A DNA stretch of 64,000 nucleotides from Streptomyces sp. NRRL B-3428 (GCA_000721375.1 JOGW01000029.1:3837-67836); one strand, 5' to 3'. Positions 50,809 through 60,051 are shown, counted from the stretch's first letter. Notes: generated from the sequence alone by a model not told the origin. Made by a program: numbers and translations.

Positions 50809-50981
50809 AAGCGGGCTTCCTCCCTGGGCGGCGCGGCCGGGCCGCGGCCGTGCGAGGCCGTCCGCGGGCCTGAACGAGTAGTCACGCTCTCCGAGCGCTG
50901 CCACCCATGCAAGCCGGACGCCCGATTCGGGACCAACGCGGCTGTGAACTCGGGACGTTCAGCCCGCACCTCCGCACCGCA

Positions 50982-51010
50982 TTGACGTGCACACGCCCTC
51001 CCGCTAGCTT
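50982..51010 (+). promoter_or_regulatory. Probable vegetative promoter of the alginate-lyase-family gene
   Basis: TTGACG (50982-50987), 17-bp spacer, TAGCTT (51005-51010): a good match to Streptomyces HrdB-type promoters. It is about 85 bp upstream of the start codon. Confidence 0.6.
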
Positions 51011-51095
51011 CACGGCCGTTGCCTGTTCAGCATGCAGCTCGCACTTCAGATACATGAACCGCCTTCACCCCCCACCCCACCCAGGAAGGCATCCC

Positions 51096-52292
51096 ATGAG
51101 CATGAAGAAGAGACTCCGGGCCCTCTGCGCCACGGGCGCCGTCGTGGCCGCCCTGACCGTCACGCAGCCCTTGCCCGCGGGCGCCACGAGCACCGCCCCC
51201 GCCGCCTTCACCCACCCCGGCGTCCTCGTCAGCAAGCCCCAACTCGACTTCGTACGGGGAAAGGTGCTGGCCGGCGAGCAGCCGTGGAAGGGGGCGTACG
51301 ACCAGATGATGGCCAGCTCCTCCGCCTCCCTCACCCGCACACCCAAGCCGCGCGAGATCGTGGAGTGCGGGTCGAGTTCCAACCCCAACTACGGGTGCAC
51401 GGACGAGCGTCAGGACGCCGTCGCCGCGTACACCCAGGCGCTCGCCTGGTACATCACGCGTGACGAGCGGCACGCGAAGAAGGCGATCGAGCTGATGGAC
51501 GCCTGGTCGGCCACCATCAAGGACCACACCAACAGCAACGCCCCGCTGCAGACCGGCTGGGCGGGCTCCACCTGGCCGCGCGCCGCCGAGATCATCAAGT
51601 ACACGTACACAGGGGGATGGACCGACTCCGGCCGCTTCGCCACCATGCTGCGCAATGTCTATCTGCCCGAGGTCATCAACGGGGCGCCGTCCAAGAACGG
51701 CAACTGGGAGATGATCATGACGGAGGCCGCGCTCGGCATCTCCGTCCACCTGGAGGACAAGGCGAGTTACGACAAGGCGGTCGCCAAGTTCCGCGGCCGG
51801 CTTCCCGCGTACGTCTATCTCAGGAGCGACGGAGCGCAGCCCGCGTATCCCCCGGGCAGTTCGATCGACACGACGGCGGAGCTGGTGAACTACTGGCAGG
51901 GCCAGTCGGCCTTCTCCTGGGACGGGCTCTCGCAGGAGACCTGCCGGGACTTCGGGCATACGGGCTGGGGGCTCGCGGCGGCCACGCACATCGCCGAGAC
52001 CGCCCGCATCCAGGGCCAGGACCTCTACCCGGAGGCCAAGGACCGGCTGCGGCACGCGCTCGGGTTCCACGCGAAGTTGGAGAACGGAGGCGCCGTCCCG
52101 TCCACGCTGTGCGGCGGGGCGGTGAACAAGGGACTCGGGCGGATCACGGAGGTCGGCTACAACGCGCTGCGCAACCGGATGGGCATCGGCATGACCGAGA
52201 CGGGCACCTACACGCTCTCGCACCGGCCGAGCGCTACGGACAACTACTTCGTGGCCTGGGAGACCCTGACCCACGCGGACAACCCCGAATAG
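51096..52292 (+). CDS. Secreted alginate lyase family protein
   Basis: Secreted polysaccharide-lyase-like protein of 398 aa, ATG at 51096 with AGGAAGG upstream (an ATG at 51102 is also in frame). The signal peptide is KKRLRALCATGAVVAALTVTQPLPAGA. The alpha/alpha-toroid alginate lyase domain includes FTHPGVLVSKPQLDFVRGKV, RQDAVAAYTQALAWYITRDERHAKKAIELMDAWS, NGNWEMIMTEAALGISVHLED and ETCRDFGHTGWGLAAATHIAETA, where the RDFGHT block holds likely catalytic His. Members degrade alginate or other uronic polymers, or are uncharacterised. No neighbouring uronate gene is seen, so the substrate is open. Confidence 0.87.
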   Translation: MSMKKRLRALCATGAVVAALTVTQPLPAGATSTAPAAFTHPGVLVSKPQLDFVRGKVLAGEQPWKGAYDQMMASSSASLTRTPKPREIVECGSSSNPNYGCTDERQDAVAAYTQALAWYITRDERHAKKAIELMDAWSATIKDHTNSNAPLQTGWAGSTWPRAAEIIKYTYTGGWTDSGRFATMLRNVYLPEVINGAPSKNGNWEMIMTEAALGISVHLEDKASYDKAVAKFRGRLPAYVYLRSDGAQPAYPPGSSIDTTAELVNYWQGQSAFSWDGLSQETCRDFGHTGWGLAAATHIAETARIQGQDLYPEAKDRLRHALGFHAKLENGGAVPSTLCGGAVNKGLGRITEVGYNALRNRMGIGMTETGTYTLSHRPSATDNYFVAWETLTHADNPE

Positions 52293-52314
52293 CCGTCCGT
52301 ACAGGGCGCGAGCC

Positions 52315-53112
52315 TCACCCGCTCGCGCCCGCCCGATACGCGAGGACGGCCGCTCCCACCGCCAGGCCTGTGGGGACCGCCAGGAGCACCAGACCGAGCA
52401 CAGCGCGCAGGAGATCCTGGGCCACCGGCCGGCGGGCGAGTATCCGGTCGGCGTCCTCGGGGTCGTACACGACCTCCACTTCCCGCCGCCCACCACTGCC
52501 CCGATAGGTCCGCTCGAATCCATCGGCGGCGACGAAGGTGAAGGTGCTGAGCCTGCCCGAGTAGCTGCCGTCGTACCGGGCGAGGACCGTGATGCCGCGT
52601 CGCCGCAGGACGATCCAGTCGTGCAGGGCGGCCGCGAGCACACGGAGGATCAGCAGCGCGGACAGCGCGGGCAGCAGCCCGAGCACGGTGAAGAGCAGTG
52701 TTGTCGGCCCGCCGCGTACGAAGGCGGTCACGATGTGCGCCGTCCACGCGACAGCACATACGGCCACCACGGCCCTCGCACGCCCACTGGTGAAGAGCGG
52801 AGCACGTGGTCGTCGGGGAAGGGGCTCGACGGTGACGAGGTCGCTGCCCGCACCGTCCCGCCGGTCCGGCAGCGACCTGCCGACCGCGGCGGCGAATGCG
52901 GCGACGGCGGCGGTGTTACGGCACTCGACACGGTGCACCACACTGTCCGTGAGCACGATCTCGACCATGCGGGCGCGGTCGGCGGCGACCCGCACGTCCG
53001 CGACGGCCTGGAGCGGGACCCGGCTGCGCCGGTCGCCCCGGTCGATCAGGACGCAGGGGTTCTCGAGGGTGGCGGTGCCGTCAAGGCCGCGCAGAATCAG
53101 CTGGGAGTTCAC
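52315..53112 (-). CDS. DUF3592-like membrane protein
   Basis: Protein of 265 aa. The first about 90 residues form a soluble domain (LILRGLDGTATLENPCVLIDRGDRRSRVPLQAVADVRVA) resembling a PH-like/DUF4429 fold. Helices follow (AVVAVCAVAWTAHIVTAFV, LLFTVLGLLPALSALLILRVLAAAL), then a DUF3592 type segment (RRRGITVLARYDGSYSGRLSTFTFVAADGFERTYRG, VVYDPEDADRI) and a last helix (LLRAVLGLVLLAVPTGLAVGAAVL). Function is unknown. It is downstream of the GntR regulator on the same strand, 48 bp away, and may be co-transcribed. Confidence 0.75.
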   Translation of the reverse strand: MNSQLILRGLDGTATLENPCVLIDRGDRRSRVPLQAVADVRVAADRARMVEIVLTDSVVHRVECRNTAAVAAFAAAVGRSLPDRRDGAGSDLVTVEPLPRRPRAPLFTSGRARAVVAVCAVAWTAHIVTAFVRGGPTTLLFTVLGLLPALSALLILRVLAAALHDWIVLRRRGITVLARYDGSYSGRLSTFTFVAADGFERTYRGSGGRREVEVVYDPEDADRILARRPVAQDLLRAVLGLVLLAVPTGLAVGAAVLAYRAGASG

Positions 53113-53160
53113 GCTGAGGGGACTGCCGGGACGGGGAGTTGGTTGTGCTCGCCCGGTCGA

Positions 53161-53940
53161 TCAGGACTGCGCCCCGTTGAAGTGCTCCCGCACCAATGAC
53201 GACACGACCGTGAGGTCCTGGGCCACGAGCGCGTCGAGCAGCGCCGTGTGCTCCGCCGCGTCGGCGATCAGGTCGGCGCGGCGGACATGGACGGGGCCGG
53301 TGGCCAGCGGCCACTGGGAGCGGCGGTGGAGGTCGTCGGCGACCATGACCAGTTGCCGGTTGCCGGACAGCGCGAGGATCGCGCCGTGGAAGGCGCGGTC
53401 CGCGTCGACGTACGCGGTGATGTCGCCGCGCGCCGCCGCCGTCACCGTCGCCTCGGCGAGCGGCCGCAGGGTCGCCCACTGCCCGGCCGGCACGGTGCGC
53501 GCGAGGCGCAGCATCACCGGAACCTCCAACAGCGAGCGGATCTCGATCAGTTCGGCCAGTTCGCCCGCGCTGCGTTCCGCGACACGGAAGCCCCGGTTGG
53601 GGACGACCTCGACGGCGCCCTCGTGGGCGAGTTGCTGCATGGCCTCGCGTACGGGCGTGGCGGACACCCCGAAGCGGGCCGCCAGCGCGGGCGCCGAGTA
53701 CACCTCACCGGGCTCGAGCTCACCGCCGACGAGCGCCGCACGCAGGGCTTCGAGGATCTGCCCGCGTACGGAATGACGCTGGACGAGAACAGGGACGACA
53801 CCTGGCGCGGGCGGCTCGCTGTGGGTGTGCTCACCGCGCGCCGCAGGACCCGAGTCACCGCGCGCCACCTGCGCCGGCACCCGTACGACGGGGACGGAGA
53901 GCTCAGGATCCGAGGCGGCTCGCGGACGGGCCTGCTCCAC
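53161..53940 (-). CDS. GntR family regulator, FCD (FadR) subfamily
   Basis: Regulator of about 259 aa. GTG at 53940 has GGGGAGG about 9 bp upstream; a GTG seven codons earlier is the alternative start. After a disordered stretch of about 50 residues, the winged helix reads RGQILEALRAALVGGELEPGEVYSAPALAARFGVSATPVREAMQQLAHEGAVEV with the GntR recognition pattern. The FCD ligand domain has DADRAFHGAILALSGN and EHTALLDALVAQD, keeping the metal-binding Asp and His residues. It is divergent from the FhuF-like gene but the iron box nearby argues that gene has its own control. The effector is unknown. Confidence 0.88.
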   Translation of the reverse strand: MEQARPRAASDPELSVPVVRVPAQVARGDSGPAARGEHTHSEPPAPGVVPVLVQRHSVRGQILEALRAALVGGELEPGEVYSAPALAARFGVSATPVREAMQQLAHEGAVEVVPNRGFRVAERSAGELAELIEIRSLLEVPVMLRLARTVPAGQWATLRPLAEATVTAAARGDITAYVDADRAFHGAILALSGNRQLVMVADDLHRRSQWPLATGPVHVRRADLIADAAEHTALLDALVAQDLTVVSSLVREHFNGAQS

Positions 53941-54044
53941 TCGGGTCCACCTCCCCGGCACACGTTTCAGATGAAGAGCCCCAGCGGCTCACCCCACGAC
54001 GATAGGGAGCCGCCTCCCGCAGTTCAAACATCGAATCCTTCGGG

Positions 54045-54063
54045 TAAGGTAAGGCTAACCTGC
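54045..54063 (+). promoter_or_regulatory. Iron box (DmdR1/IdeR-type operator)
   Basis: TAAGGTAAGGCTAACCTGC matches the 19-bp actinobacterial iron box TTAGGTTAGGCTAACCTAA at 15 of 19 positions, with the central AGGCTAACCT intact. It is 27 bp upstream of the FhuF-like gene, so repression by Fe(II)-DmdR1/IdeR is predicted. The regulator is not in this window. Confidence 0.82.
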
Positions 54064-54090
54064 TAACGATCGCGATTCGGTGGTCCCCGC

Positions 54091-54954
54091 ATGTCCCTTG
54101 ACGCCGCTCTGCCAGGCGCCGCACGCGCAGCCGATTCGGCTGTCGCGGATGCGTACGCGCGCCTGACCGAGGTGTTCCCGGGACTGGTGGTGCACGAACT
54201 CGGCGACGCGGAGCAGGCCCCGTCGGGCGGTGGCTGGGTCGCAGCCGCCCAGCTCGCGGAAGGCGGGGCCGCTCTCGACGCTTTTCTTGCCTGGGACGAC
54301 GCGCAGGTTCTACGGGACTACGGGCAGCAGGCCCGGCCGGATGTCATCGCCAGCTTCGGCCTCCACCGCTACGCCTGGCCGGCCTGTCTGCTGATCACCA
54401 TCCCGTGGTTTCTGCGGCGCCGCGTTCCGCGCGTACCGGTGGCGAATGTCACGTTCCAGCGGACGCTCGGAAGGATGGCCGTACGGGTCGAGGAGTTCGC
54501 CTGCCTGCCGGGCGATCCACTGGCCGCTTCGCCGGGTGCACGGGTCGTGCCCGACGAGGCGGCACTGATGGCGGAGGTCCGTGCCGCGGTCGCCGAGCAC
54601 CTGGGTCCGGTGCTCGAGGGGTTCGGACCGCGGATGCGGCGCGGGCCGCGCGCCCTGTGGGGCATGGCCACCGACGAGATCGTCGAGGGCCTCTGGTACG
54701 TCGCGCATCTGCTCGGCGAGGAGCGCCGGGCGATGGCCGAGCTGGAGGAGCTCCTGCCCGGCACCACGAAGCCGTACGTGGGGACGCCGGCCTTCCGTGA
54801 GCTCACCGGGCCGAACGGCGAGGCGCTGCCGACGCGGGACCGCGCGAGCTGCTGCCTCTTCTACACGCTGCGCCCGAACGACACCTGCGTCACGTGTCCG
54901 CGCACTTGCGATGCCGAACGGATCGTCAAGCTGACCGCAAGCAACTCCGCCTGA
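54091..54954 (+). CDS. FhuF-like ferric-siderophore reductase, [2Fe-2S]
   Basis: Iron reductase of 287 aa. The C-terminal cluster motif Cys254-Cys255-x10-Cys266-x2-Cys269 (ASCCLFYTLRPNDTCVTCPRTC) is the unusual FhuF signature. The N-terminal region (RPDVIASFGLHRYAWPACLLITIPWFLRRRVPRVP) fits the FhuF/siderophore-interacting domain. Such proteins reduce Fe(III)-siderophore complexes in the cytosol to release iron. An iron box upstream supports iron-starvation expression. No siderophore transport gene is adjacent, so it is a lone reductase, as is common in Streptomyces. Confidence 0.9.
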   Translation: MSLDAALPGAARAADSAVADAYARLTEVFPGLVVHELGDAEQAPSGGGWVAAAQLAEGGAALDAFLAWDDAQVLRDYGQQARPDVIASFGLHRYAWPACLLITIPWFLRRRVPRVPVANVTFQRTLGRMAVRVEEFACLPGDPLAASPGARVVPDEAALMAEVRAAVAEHLGPVLEGFGPRMRRGPRALWGMATDEIVEGLWYVAHLLGEERRAMAELEELLPGTTKPYVGTPAFRELTGPNGEALPTRDRASCCLFYTLRPNDTCVTCPRTCDAERIVKLTASNSA

Positions 54955-54955
54955 A

Positions 54956-54971
54956 CCACCCGATCGGGTGG
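54956..54971. terminator. Palindromic terminator candidate after the FhuF-like gene
   Basis: CCACCCGATCGGGTGG is a perfect 16-bp palindrome starting 2 bp after the stop codon; as a hairpin it has six pairs and a CGAT loop. The following 199 bp to the DUF2637 gene show no other feature I can name. Confidence 0.55.
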
Positions 54972-55170
54972 CGATGGTCGAACTCAACTCCACTGGTCAG
55001 CACGGCAGTTCGAGCAGATGCCACCTATCCGTGGCCCCGCCCACCCCCTTGGCGTTCTCTTGCACCGAAACCCCCTGAACGCCTTTGCGTCTGCGTAAGG
55101 ATGACGGCCGAAGCAAGGAAGACGGCCGACAGCCCTCAGTGCCGAACGCGCAGAACGCAAGGGACCCCAC

Positions 55171-56214
55171 ATGAGAATGACCGACATATCGCTGGACTGG
55201 CTGCTTCCCGGCGGAGTGCTGCTGCTCGGCATGCTGGTGGCGGTGGCGGTGGTCACGCGCGGCAAGCGCGCCGGGAAGGCGGTGGAGCAGGACTCCTGGG
55301 AGCGCAGCGAGGAGCGCCGCAGGCGCAAGGAGGCCGTCTACGGATCGGCCTCATACCTGCTGCTGTTCTGCTGTGCCGCTGTCGCCGCCGCGCTCTCCTT
55401 CCGCGGCCTGGTCGGCTTCGGCCGCGAGAACCTCAGCCTGGACGGCGGCTGGGAGTACCTGGTCCCCTTCGGGCTCGACGGTGCGGCGATGTTCTGCTCC
55501 GTACTCGCGGTGCGCGAGGCGAGCCACGGCGATGCCGCGCTCGGCTCGCGGCTGCTCGTGTGGACCTTCGCGGGTGCCGCGGCCTGGTTCAACTGGGTGC
55601 ACGCACCACGGGGGTTGGGCCACGCGGGCGCGCCGCAGTTCTTCGCGGGGATGTCACTGAGCGCCGCGGTGCTCTTCGACCGCGCGCTCAAACAGACCCG
55701 CCGGGCCGCCCTGCGCGAACAGGGCCTGGTGCCGCGTCCGCTGCCGCAGATCCGTATCGTGCGCTGGCTCAGGGCGCCGCGTGAGACCTATGCCGCATGG
55801 TCGCTGATGCTCCTGGAGAACGTACGCACCCTCGACGAGGCCGTCGACGAGGTGCGCGACGACCGCAAGACCAAGGAGCAGAACCGTCTGCGCAGGCGCG
55901 ACCACGAACGCGTGGAGCGCGCACGGCTCAAGGCGCTGAGCCGCGGCCATGCCTTCAACGGCGGCCGCCGCACCGGCAACCGCCTCGAAGTGGAGGCGGT
56001 CGCGCCCGGCGCCGGCAGTCCGCAGTCCGTCGGGGAGCCGGCCATAGCGAGCGCGGAGCAACTGCCCCTGCGTACCCGGCCCTCCCTCCAGGCCGTGACC
56101 GGCACCGAAGGCCCGGTCACCGTCGACCTCACCGCGGAGGACGACACCCAGACGCTTCCACGACTGGACTCCCTCGAGCAGAAGCTCAAGGATCTGGAGC
56201 AGCAATTCGGCTGA
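55171..56214 (+). CDS. DUF2637 membrane protein
   Basis: Protein of 347 aa with AAGGGA 6 bp upstream. Four N-terminal hydrophobic helices are visible: WLLPGGVLLLGMLVAVAVV, SYLLLFCCAAVAAALSF, YLVPFGLDGAAMFCSVLAV and LLVWTFAGAAAWFNWVHA. They match the DUF2637 family, known from Streptomyces chromosomes and plasmid-spread loci. A long cytoplasmic tail follows, with a charged helical segment (RDDRKTKEQNRLRRRDHERVERARLKAL) and a C-terminal coiled coil (LDSLEQKLKDLEQQFG). It may anchor or organise a partner at the membrane. It is followed by a terminator; the ATPase gene is convergent. Confidence 0.85.
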   Translation: MRMTDISLDWLLPGGVLLLGMLVAVAVVTRGKRAGKAVEQDSWERSEERRRRKEAVYGSASYLLLFCCAAVAAALSFRGLVGFGRENLSLDGGWEYLVPFGLDGAAMFCSVLAVREASHGDAALGSRLLVWTFAGAAAWFNWVHAPRGLGHAGAPQFFAGMSLSAAVLFDRALKQTRRAALREQGLVPRPLPQIRIVRWLRAPRETYAAWSLMLLENVRTLDEAVDEVRDDRKTKEQNRLRRRDHERVERARLKALSRGHAFNGGRRTGNRLEVEAVAPGAGSPQSVGEPAIASAEQLPLRTRPSLQAVTGTEGPVTVDLTAEDDTQTLPRLDSLEQKLKDLEQQFG

Positions 56215-56228
56215 GCGTCAAAGGAGTT

Positions 56229-56253
56229 GGGGGCACTCCCGAGGAGTGCCCCC
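56229..56253. terminator. Hairpin terminator between convergent genes
   Basis: GGGGGCACTC (56229-56238) and GAGTGCCCCC (56244-56253) form a perfect 10-bp stem with a CCGAG loop. Confidence 0.88.
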
Positions 56254-56284
56254 ACATCGAGCGGCGGTCCGTTCCTGTGCCACA

Positions 56285-56728
56285 TCAGGCCGGGCCGCTG
56301 TCGAGTTCGAACCACACCACCTTCCCGGACCCGTACGCCATGACGCCCCAGGCGTCCGCGAGGGACTGCACGAGCAGCAGCCCTCTGCCGTTGGTGCGCG
56401 TACCGTCGTCGGCGATCGGTACCCGCGCCTTGGGCCTGCGGGCTGTGTAGTCCCGCACTTCGACCCTCAGCCGTTCCGGTGCCACGGTCGCGGTGACCAC
56501 CGCGTCGTACTCCGTGTGCACCAGTGCATTGGTGACTATCTCGCTGGTCAGCAACTCCGCCACTTCCGAGCGTCCGGGCTTGCCCCAGTGCGAGAGCAAC
56601 TCCCGTAACGCACGGCGCACTTCGGGCACCGCGCGCAGATCGGATCGTCCGAGTCTGCACTTCAGTGATGCGCTGTCCCCCTGTGCCGTGGCGCCGTCAG
56701 CCGACCGCTGCCTCGCCTGCCCTGTCAT
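56285..56728 (-). CDS. ATP-binding protein, RsbW/SpoIIAB-like anti-sigma kinase family
   Basis: Single-domain GHKL ATPase of 147 aa. The N-box VAELLTSEIVTNALVHTEYD holds the Mg-coordinating Asn, and the G-box region is VPIADDGTRTNGRGLLLVQSLADAWGV. Streptomyces encodes dozens of such small proteins; some are anti-sigma factors, many have no known partner. No sigma factor or anti-anti-sigma gene is adjacent, so a partner cannot be named. It is divergent from the second mannosidase gene over 243 bp, where I see no confident operator. Confidence 0.87.
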   Translation of the reverse strand: MTGQARQRSADGATAQGDSASLKCRLGRSDLRAVPEVRRALRELLSHWGKPGRSEVAELLTSEIVTNALVHTEYDAVVTATVAPERLRVEVRDYTARRPKARVPIADDGTRTNGRGLLLVQSLADAWGVMAYGSGKVVWFELDSGPA

Positions 56729-56971
56729 GACCCCGCCCCGTGCGCCGATGACTGCTCCCCTTCTGCGTTCTGGGTAGTACTTCGCTCCCGTACTCCGGTT
56801 GGCCTGCTTCCTCGAACAGGTTCACGGAATGCATTCCCGCCCACTCCACGCAGCACGCATGTCGATTCGTCAACTAAGCGCGGGGCGCGGCGTATCGGGG
56901 AGTGCGGGTGGAAAGCGGGGAACATCAGGAGCAGTGCGTGGGAGCCGACCGGCAATCGAACAGGAGCCGTG

Positions 56972-59900
56972 ATGCACGACGACCGAAAGCTGGTGCAGGG
57001 ACGTCTGGAGCGCGCCCTGCGGCAGTTCATCCGCCCCGCCCAGTACGGGGAGCGGGTGCCGCTGGCCCTTTCCGTATGGCATGCGCCGGGTGAACCCGTG
57101 CCGGTGGCAAAGGCCCTGGAGGCGGAGTTCGTCCAGTTCGAAGCCGGGACGATGTGGGGCAGCCCCTGGTCCACCAGCTGGTTCCGCCTCGAGGGCGCGG
57201 TGCCCGCCGAGTGGGCGGGCCGCCATGTCGAGGTGGTCGTCGATCCGGGGTTCAGTGGGGACGGGCCCGGCTTCCAGGCGGAGGGGCTGCTGTACGACGC
57301 CACGGGTGTACCGCTCAAGGGAATTCATCCGCGCAACCGCCATCTGACCGTCGCGGAGAGCGCCGAGGGCGGTGAGGGAGTTCAGCTGCTGTTCGAGGCC
57401 GCGGCGAATCCGGCCGTACTGCACGACTTCGAGCCGACCCGCCTGGGCGACATCCTGACTGCCGGGGATCGTCCCATCTACAGATTCGCGTCTGCCGATC
57501 TCGCCGTACTGCACCCGGAGGTCTGGCATCTGGTCCTGGACATCGAGGTGCTCTCGGAACTGATGCGGGAGCTCCCGGCCGACCGGCCGCGCTATCACGA
57601 GATCCTGCGCGCCCTCGAGGACATGCTCGACGCGCTCGATCTCCATGACGTACCGGGTACGGCCGCCGCCGCACGGGCCGCGCTCGCCGGTGAACTCGCC
57701 AAGCCCGCGGCCGCCAGCGCCCACCGCGTATCGGCCACCGGGCACGCGCACATCGACTCGGCGTGGCTGTGGCCCCTGCGTGAGACCGTACGCAAGGCCT
57801 CGCGCACCTTCGCGAACGTCACCGCGCTCGCCCGCGACTACCCGGAGCTGATCTTCTCCTGTTCGCAGGCCCAGCAGTACGCGTGGGTCAAGGAGCACCA
57901 GCCGCACATCTGGGAGCGCATCAAGAAGGCGGTCGCGGACGGCAACTGGTCGCCGGTCGGCTCGATGTGGGTGGAGTCGGACGCCAACATGCCGGGCGGT
58001 GAGGCGCTGGTCCGCCAGATCGTCCACGGCAAGCGGTTCTTCAAGGAGGAGCTGGGCGTGGAGACGGAGGAGATCTGGCTGCCGGACTCCTTCGGCTACA
58101 CGGCCGCCTTCCCGCAGCTGGCGAAGCTCGCGGGCGTGCGCTGGTTCCTCACGCAGAAGCTGTCCTGGAACCAGACCAACAAGATGCCCCACCACACCTT
58201 CTGGTGGGAGGGCATCGACGGCACCCGGGTCTTCACCCACTTCCCGCCGGTGGACACGTACAACTCCCAGTTCCTCGGCAGCGAACTCGCGCACGTGGAA
58301 CGCAACTTCGCGGACAAGGGGCGCGCCTCACGCTCCCTGGTCCCCTTCGGCTGGGGCGACGGCGGTGGCGGCCCCACGCGCGAGATGCTGGAGCGGGCCC
58401 GCAGGCTGCGCTCCCTGGAGGGCTCGCCGCGGGTCGAGATCGAGAAGCCCGCCGCCTTCTTCGAGGCCGCCGAGGAGGAGTACGCCGAGGTCGCGCCGGT
58501 CTGGTCGGGCGAGCTGTACCTGGAGTTCCACCGGGCCACGTACACCACGCAGGCCAAGACGAAGCAGGGCAACCGCCGCAGTGAACACCGGCTGCGCGAG
58601 GCCGAGTTGTGGTGCACGGCGGCCGCGCTGCGGGGCGGCGGATACGTCTATCCGTACGACGCCCTCGACCGCCTGTGGAAGACGGTGCTGCTCCACCAGT
58701 TCCACGACATCCTGCCCGGATCCTCGATCGCCTGGGTGCACCGCGAGGCGCGCGAGACCTACGCACAGGTGCTGGCCGAGCTGGACGACCTGACGGCGGA
58801 GGCCGCCCGGGCGCTCGGCCCGGGCGAACCGGCCGTGCTCAACTCCTCGCCGTACGCCCGCAGCGAGGTGGTCGACACGGCGGACGGTCCGGTGCACGTC
58901 CATGTGCAGGGACTCGCCACCAAGTCCCTCGCGGTCGCCGCCGCGCACACCCGGGACTCGGGCCTTTCGGCCGAGGAGACGGACGAGGGCATCATCCTCG
59001 GCAACGAGCATCTGTCCGTGACGGTCGACCGCGACGGACTGCTCACCTCGGTGCGGGACTTGGACGCCGGCGGCCGTGAGGTCCTCGCACCCGGCACCCG
59101 CGGCAATCTCCTTCAGCTGCACCCCGACCACCCCAACGAGTACGACGCCTGGGACATCGACAAGCACTACCGCCGCAAGCACACGGATCTGACGGCCGCC
59201 GAGTCGGTGGAGCTCGTGGAGTCCGGTCCGCTGCGCGCCGTCGTCCGGGTGGTACGGGCCTTCGGCAAGTCCCGTATCACCCAGGAATTGCGCCTCTCCA
59301 CCGGCAGCCGGCGCCTCGACGTGGTCTGCGACGTGGACTGGCAGGAGTCCGAGAAGGTGCTCAAGGCGGCCTTCCCGCTGGACGTCCAGGCCGAACGGTC
59401 GGCCGCGGAGATCCAGTTCGGACATGTGCACCGGCCCACGCACACCAACACCGGCTGGGACGCGGCCCGTTTCGAAATCTGCGCGCACCGCTGGCTCAGG
59501 GTCGCGGAGGAGGGGTACGGGGTCGCGGTGCTCAACGACTCCACGTACGGCCATGACGTGACGCGCACCCCGCACGAGGAGGGCCTGGGCACCACGGTCC
59601 GGCTGACTCTGCTGAGGGCCCCGCACTCCCCCGATCCCGACACGGACCTCGGCACGCACCGGTTCACCTACGCGCTGCTGCCGGGGGCTTCGGCCGGGGA
59701 CGCGGTGGCCGAGGGCCTCGCGCTCAATCTGCCGCTGCGGGTGACCGACGCGCCGGCCGTGTCACCACTGGTCACCGTGGACGACCCGGCCGTCACGGTC
59801 GAGTCCGTGAAGCTCGCCGAGGACCGCAGCGGCGATGTGGTCGTACGGCTCTACGAGTCGCGCGGCGGACGGGCGGACGCCTGGCTCACGGCCTCGTTCC

Positions 59901-60028
59901 CGGTGGAGCGCGCACAGGTGACGGACCTTCTCGAGCGGCCGCTGGGCGCGGCGCGGACGGACGCGCGGGGACTCGCGCTGTCGCTGCGCCCCTTCCAGAT
60001 CGTGACCCTGCGGCTGCGGCCCGCCTGA
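56972..60028 (+). CDS. GH38 alpha-mannosidase, second copy
   Basis: Alpha-mannosidase of 1018 aa, the usual length, ATG at 56972 with AGGAG 5 bp upstream (a GTG one codon earlier is less likely). An N-terminal domain of about 250 residues precedes the metal motif GHAHIDSAWLWPLRE (His258, His260, Asp262). The nucleophile motif WLPDSFGYTAAFP has Asp372. Then come FHRATYT, LLHQFHDILPGSS and the C-terminal beta domains. No signal peptide is seen. It is only distantly related to the 3224-7699 enzyme (different N-terminal region and motif spacing). It stands alone, without importer or regulator, so it may have a general role in mannoside turnover. Confidence 0.93.
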   Translation: MHDDRKLVQGRLERALRQFIRPAQYGERVPLALSVWHAPGEPVPVAKALEAEFVQFEAGTMWGSPWSTSWFRLEGAVPAEWAGRHVEVVVDPGFSGDGPGFQAEGLLYDATGVPLKGIHPRNRHLTVAESAEGGEGVQLLFEAAANPAVLHDFEPTRLGDILTAGDRPIYRFASADLAVLHPEVWHLVLDIEVLSELMRELPADRPRYHEILRALEDMLDALDLHDVPGTAAAARAALAGELAKPAAASAHRVSATGHAHIDSAWLWPLRETVRKASRTFANVTALARDYPELIFSCSQAQQYAWVKEHQPHIWERIKKAVADGNWSPVGSMWVESDANMPGGEALVRQIVHGKRFFKEELGVETEEIWLPDSFGYTAAFPQLAKLAGVRWFLTQKLSWNQTNKMPHHTFWWEGIDGTRVFTHFPPVDTYNSQFLGSELAHVERNFADKGRASRSLVPFGWGDGGGGPTREMLERARRLRSLEGSPRVEIEKPAAFFEAAEEEYAEVAPVWSGELYLEFHRATYTTQAKTKQGNRRSEHRLREAELWCTAAALRGGGYVYPYDALDRLWKTVLLHQFHDILPGSSIAWVHREARETYAQVLAELDDLTAEAARALGPGEPAVLNSSPYARSEVVDTADGPVHVHVQGLATKSLAVAAAHTRDSGLSAEETDEGIILGNEHLSVTVDRDGLLTSVRDLDAGGREVLAPGTRGNLLQLHPDHPNEYDAWDIDKHYRRKHTDLTAAESVELVESGPLRAVVRVVRAFGKSRITQELRLSTGSRRLDVVCDVDWQESEKVLKAAFPLDVQAERSAAEIQFGHVHRPTHTNTGWDAARFEICAHRWLRVAEEGYGVAVLNDSTYGHDVTRTPHEEGLGTTVRLTLLRAPHSPDPDTDLGTHRFTYALLPGASAGDAVAEGLALNLPLRVTDAPAVSPLVTVDDPAVTVESVKLAEDRSGDVVVRLYESRGGRADAWLTASFPVERAQVTDLLERPLGAARTDARGLALSLRPFQIVTLRLRPA

Positions 60029-60051
60029 CGGGACAGGCACCGTATGACACC

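Noticed and set aside
54955-55170. Searched the 216-bp gap for a tRNA or small gene.
   Set aside because: No cloverleaf with T-loop and CCA-side pairing and no ORF with ribosome site could be assembled; only the palindrome at 54956-54971 is supported.
56729-56971. Searched for a copy of the CTAAT-type operator upstream of the second mannosidase gene.
   Set aside because: Only a partial CTAAGCGCGG is present, without the matching second half.
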